NCBI GenBank assembly: GCA_046261635.1
Contig: JBHEOL010000032.1
Location: forward strand, 1 to 7,696
DNA: 7,696 nucleotides
DNA from: JBHEPS01 sp046261635
GTDB lineage: Bacteria > Acidobacteriota > Thermoanaerobaculia > Gp7-AA8
Direction: 5' to 3'
Below are positions 7,061 through 7,696 of this stretch, piece by piece (within the stretch, counting starts at the first letter, position 1; every line of letters starts with the position of its first letter). Below the pieces are notes generated by a model. The model made no database searches, had not been told where the DNA came from, and saw only the letters and a list, made by a program, of their open reading frames with translations. The position numbers were made by a program, and so were the translations under genes.

Positions 7061-7289
7061 TTGACGGGCAGGCTTCCGGAGTGGCGGCGCGGAGCAGCGC
7101 GGGCGGGCGAGGCGAGGCTGAAGAAGATCGCATCGTTACGGAATACGAAGAAGGCGAGCAGGGTTACCTCGCGAGCCTACGGGGCGAGTGGGGATGGGGA
7201 GTGCGGAGCTCGCGCCGGCGTTCCACCAGCAGCGAATCAGGACGACATCGGAAATAAGCAGACGTGCGGGTGTTGTTAGAACTCTTGCG

Positions 7290-7309
7290 GCCCGAGGAAA
7301 CAATCGGGC
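7290..7309. repeat. Hairpin-forming inverted repeat
   Basis: GCCCGA (7290-7295) and TCGGGC (7304-7309) are perfect reverse complements around an eight-base purine-rich loop. On the plus strand it is followed by GATCTTT, which is too weak a T run for a confident terminator. Confidence 0.4.
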
Positions 7310-7369
7310 GATCTTTGAAGGACGACGAAGACTGAGGCGGGCGAGATTCGCGAGGGGCGCAGCTGAAAG

Positions 7370-7389
7370 CAGCACGTAAAAGCGTGCTG
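7370..7389. repeat. Hairpin-forming inverted repeat, 7-bp stem
   Basis: CAGCACG (7370-7376) and CGTGCTG (7383-7389) pair perfectly around the loop TAAAAG. Neither strand carries a T run directly after the stem (AAAAGG on plus, CTTTCAG on minus). It does not look like a standard intrinsic terminator and may be part of a structured RNA or a processing stem. Confidence 0.45.
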
Positions 7390-7442
7390 AAAAGGCGAAC
7401 GCAATCGAGTGGAATAAGCCAGGATGGTAAGTCGTTATGACC

Positions 7443-7480
7443 GGTTGCCGCGACGATGCGCAAGCGGGCTGGCGGCAATC
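7443..7480. repeat. Long-loop inverted repeat with inner GCAA-type mini-hairpin
   Basis: GGTTGCCG (7443-7450) pairs with CGGCAATC (7473-7480) over eight positions, including one G-U pair if transcribed rightward. The 22-base interior contains GCGCAAGC, which can fold into a GNRA-like GCAA tetraloop. The G-U pair and tetraloop favour a rightward RNA, though chance is possible at this GC content. Confidence 0.35.
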
Positions 7481-7581
7481 AAATCTCAGTTCTTCAGCGC
7501 GCGGAAATTGTGTGCGCGCAGCAAGCCGAAGTCAGACGAAAACGGTCGAGCATCGAAGCGGATGAAAACGACCGATTTCGC

Positions 7582-7610
7582 TTGACATCGGTGGAGGGGT
7601 CTGGCAATCT
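7582..7610 (+). promoter_or_regulatory. Probable rRNA operon promoter
   Basis: A perfect -35 TTGACA (7582-7587) is followed after 17 bases by CAATCT (7605-7610), a weak -10. A very GC-rich stretch (GGCCGCCCCC) comes next, as in the discriminator of stringently controlled rRNA promoters. ACCGAT (7571-7576) and ATCGGT (7587-7592) form an inverted repeat around the -35. The boxA-like element 25 bases downstream supports the rRNA assignment. The weak -10 lowers confidence in the exact position. Confidence 0.55.
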
Positions 7611-7696
7611 GGCCGCCCCCTTCCGGCGAGGGTCGGTTCTTTGACAACTGAATAGGAAGCCAGCGAGGTATCGACGGGATTCTCGAATGAGAACAC
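7611..7696 (+). promoter_or_regulatory. rRNA leader with boxA-like antitermination element (rRNA gene beyond the right edge)
   Basis: GTTCTTTGACAA (7636-7647), followed by CTGAATAG, resembles the boxA antitermination sequence (E. coli TGCTCTTTAACA) in the form found before 16S or 23S genes of many bacteria. NusB/S10 would bind it in the nascent RNA to stop early termination. A small hairpin, TTCTC/GAGAA (7680-7684 and 7689-7693), lies at the edge. No 16S start (AGAGTTTGAT) or mature rRNA sequence is present, so the gene should begin shortly to the right. Whether it is 16S or an unlinked 23S cannot be seen. Confidence 0.7.

Larger units (their letters stand above)
6931..7581. other. Non-coding region between the GH144 promoter and the rRNA-type promoter
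   Basis: About 650 bases hold no convincing protein gene. Reading frames of 60-104 codons occur on both strands, but they are rich in Arg, Pro and Ser, lack ribosome-binding sites and resemble no family I know. I see no tRNA, riboswitch, transposon end or CRISPR repeat. The plus strand is purine-rich from about 7080 to 7400. Hairpin-forming inverted repeats cluster from 7290 onward and are listed separately. The stretch may hold upstream promoters of the rRNA operon, part of a long rRNA leader, or a small structured RNA; none is proven. Confidence 0.5.

Noticed and set aside
7370..7394. The 7-bp hairpin as an intrinsic terminator
   Set aside because: Neither strand has a run of T directly after the stem, and no gene ends nearby.
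7426..7446. A second TGTAA-type operator (GGTAAGTCGTTATGACC)
   Set aside because: The repeat is not centred on CG and the arms match poorly, so it is not a credible LacI-family site.
6948..7478. Short open frames of 61-104 codons on both strands
   Set aside because: They have no ribosome-binding sites, domains or protein-like composition and overlap one another. At this GC content such frames are expected by chance.

Overview
The window comes from a GC-rich Gram-negative (diderm) bacterium. It holds a small carbohydrate-degradation locus that ends, at the right edge, at what looks like the start of an rRNA operon. Evidence for a diderm is the lipoprotein signal with a lipobox on one hydrolase and Sec-type signal peptides on the other two. 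No gene fixes the taxon. The rRNA-type leader and the gene mix would suit Acidobacteriota or a similar GC-rich soil or sediment lineage, but that is only a guess.

Layout from left to right. (1) Positions 1-370, minus strand: the 5' end of a LacI-family repressor gene that runs off the left edge. (2) A 174-bp divergent intergenic region with a CG-centred LacI-type operator (TGTAACCGCTTACA, 383-396). (3) Positions 545-3127, plus strand: a secreted glycoside hydrolase family 2 enzyme with a C-terminal malectin-like domain. (4) A convergent junction of four bases, with a candidate intrinsic terminator for the GH2 gene that lies inside the 3' end of the next gene. (5) Positions 5354-3132, minus strand: a GH3 beta-glucosidase of the BglX type. 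(6) Positions 6838-5351, minus strand: a GH144-type (Pfam 'Glycoamylase') lipoprotein, whose stop overlaps the GH3 start as ATGA. (7) Positions 6839-7696: about 860 bases without a convincing protein gene. They hold the promoter and operator-like palindromes of the GH144-GH3 operon, then hairpin-containing non-coding DNA. Last come a rightward rRNA-type promoter (TTGACA at 7582) and a boxA-like antitermination element (7636-7647), so an rRNA gene should begin just beyond the edge.

Working model (inference): characterised GH144 enzymes cleave beta-1,2-glucans (endo) or beta-1,2-glucooligosaccharides (exo, releasing sophorose), and some GH3 enzymes then hydrolyse sophorose or short beta-1,2-oligosaccharides to glucose. 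An envelope-anchored GH144 coupled translationally to a periplasmic GH3 therefore fits scavenging of beta-1,2-glucans, such as osmoregulated periplasmic or cyclic glucans from other bacteria. The GH2 enzyme could remove a different sugar or substituent and is probably controlled by the adjacent LacI regulator. No transporter gene lies in the window.
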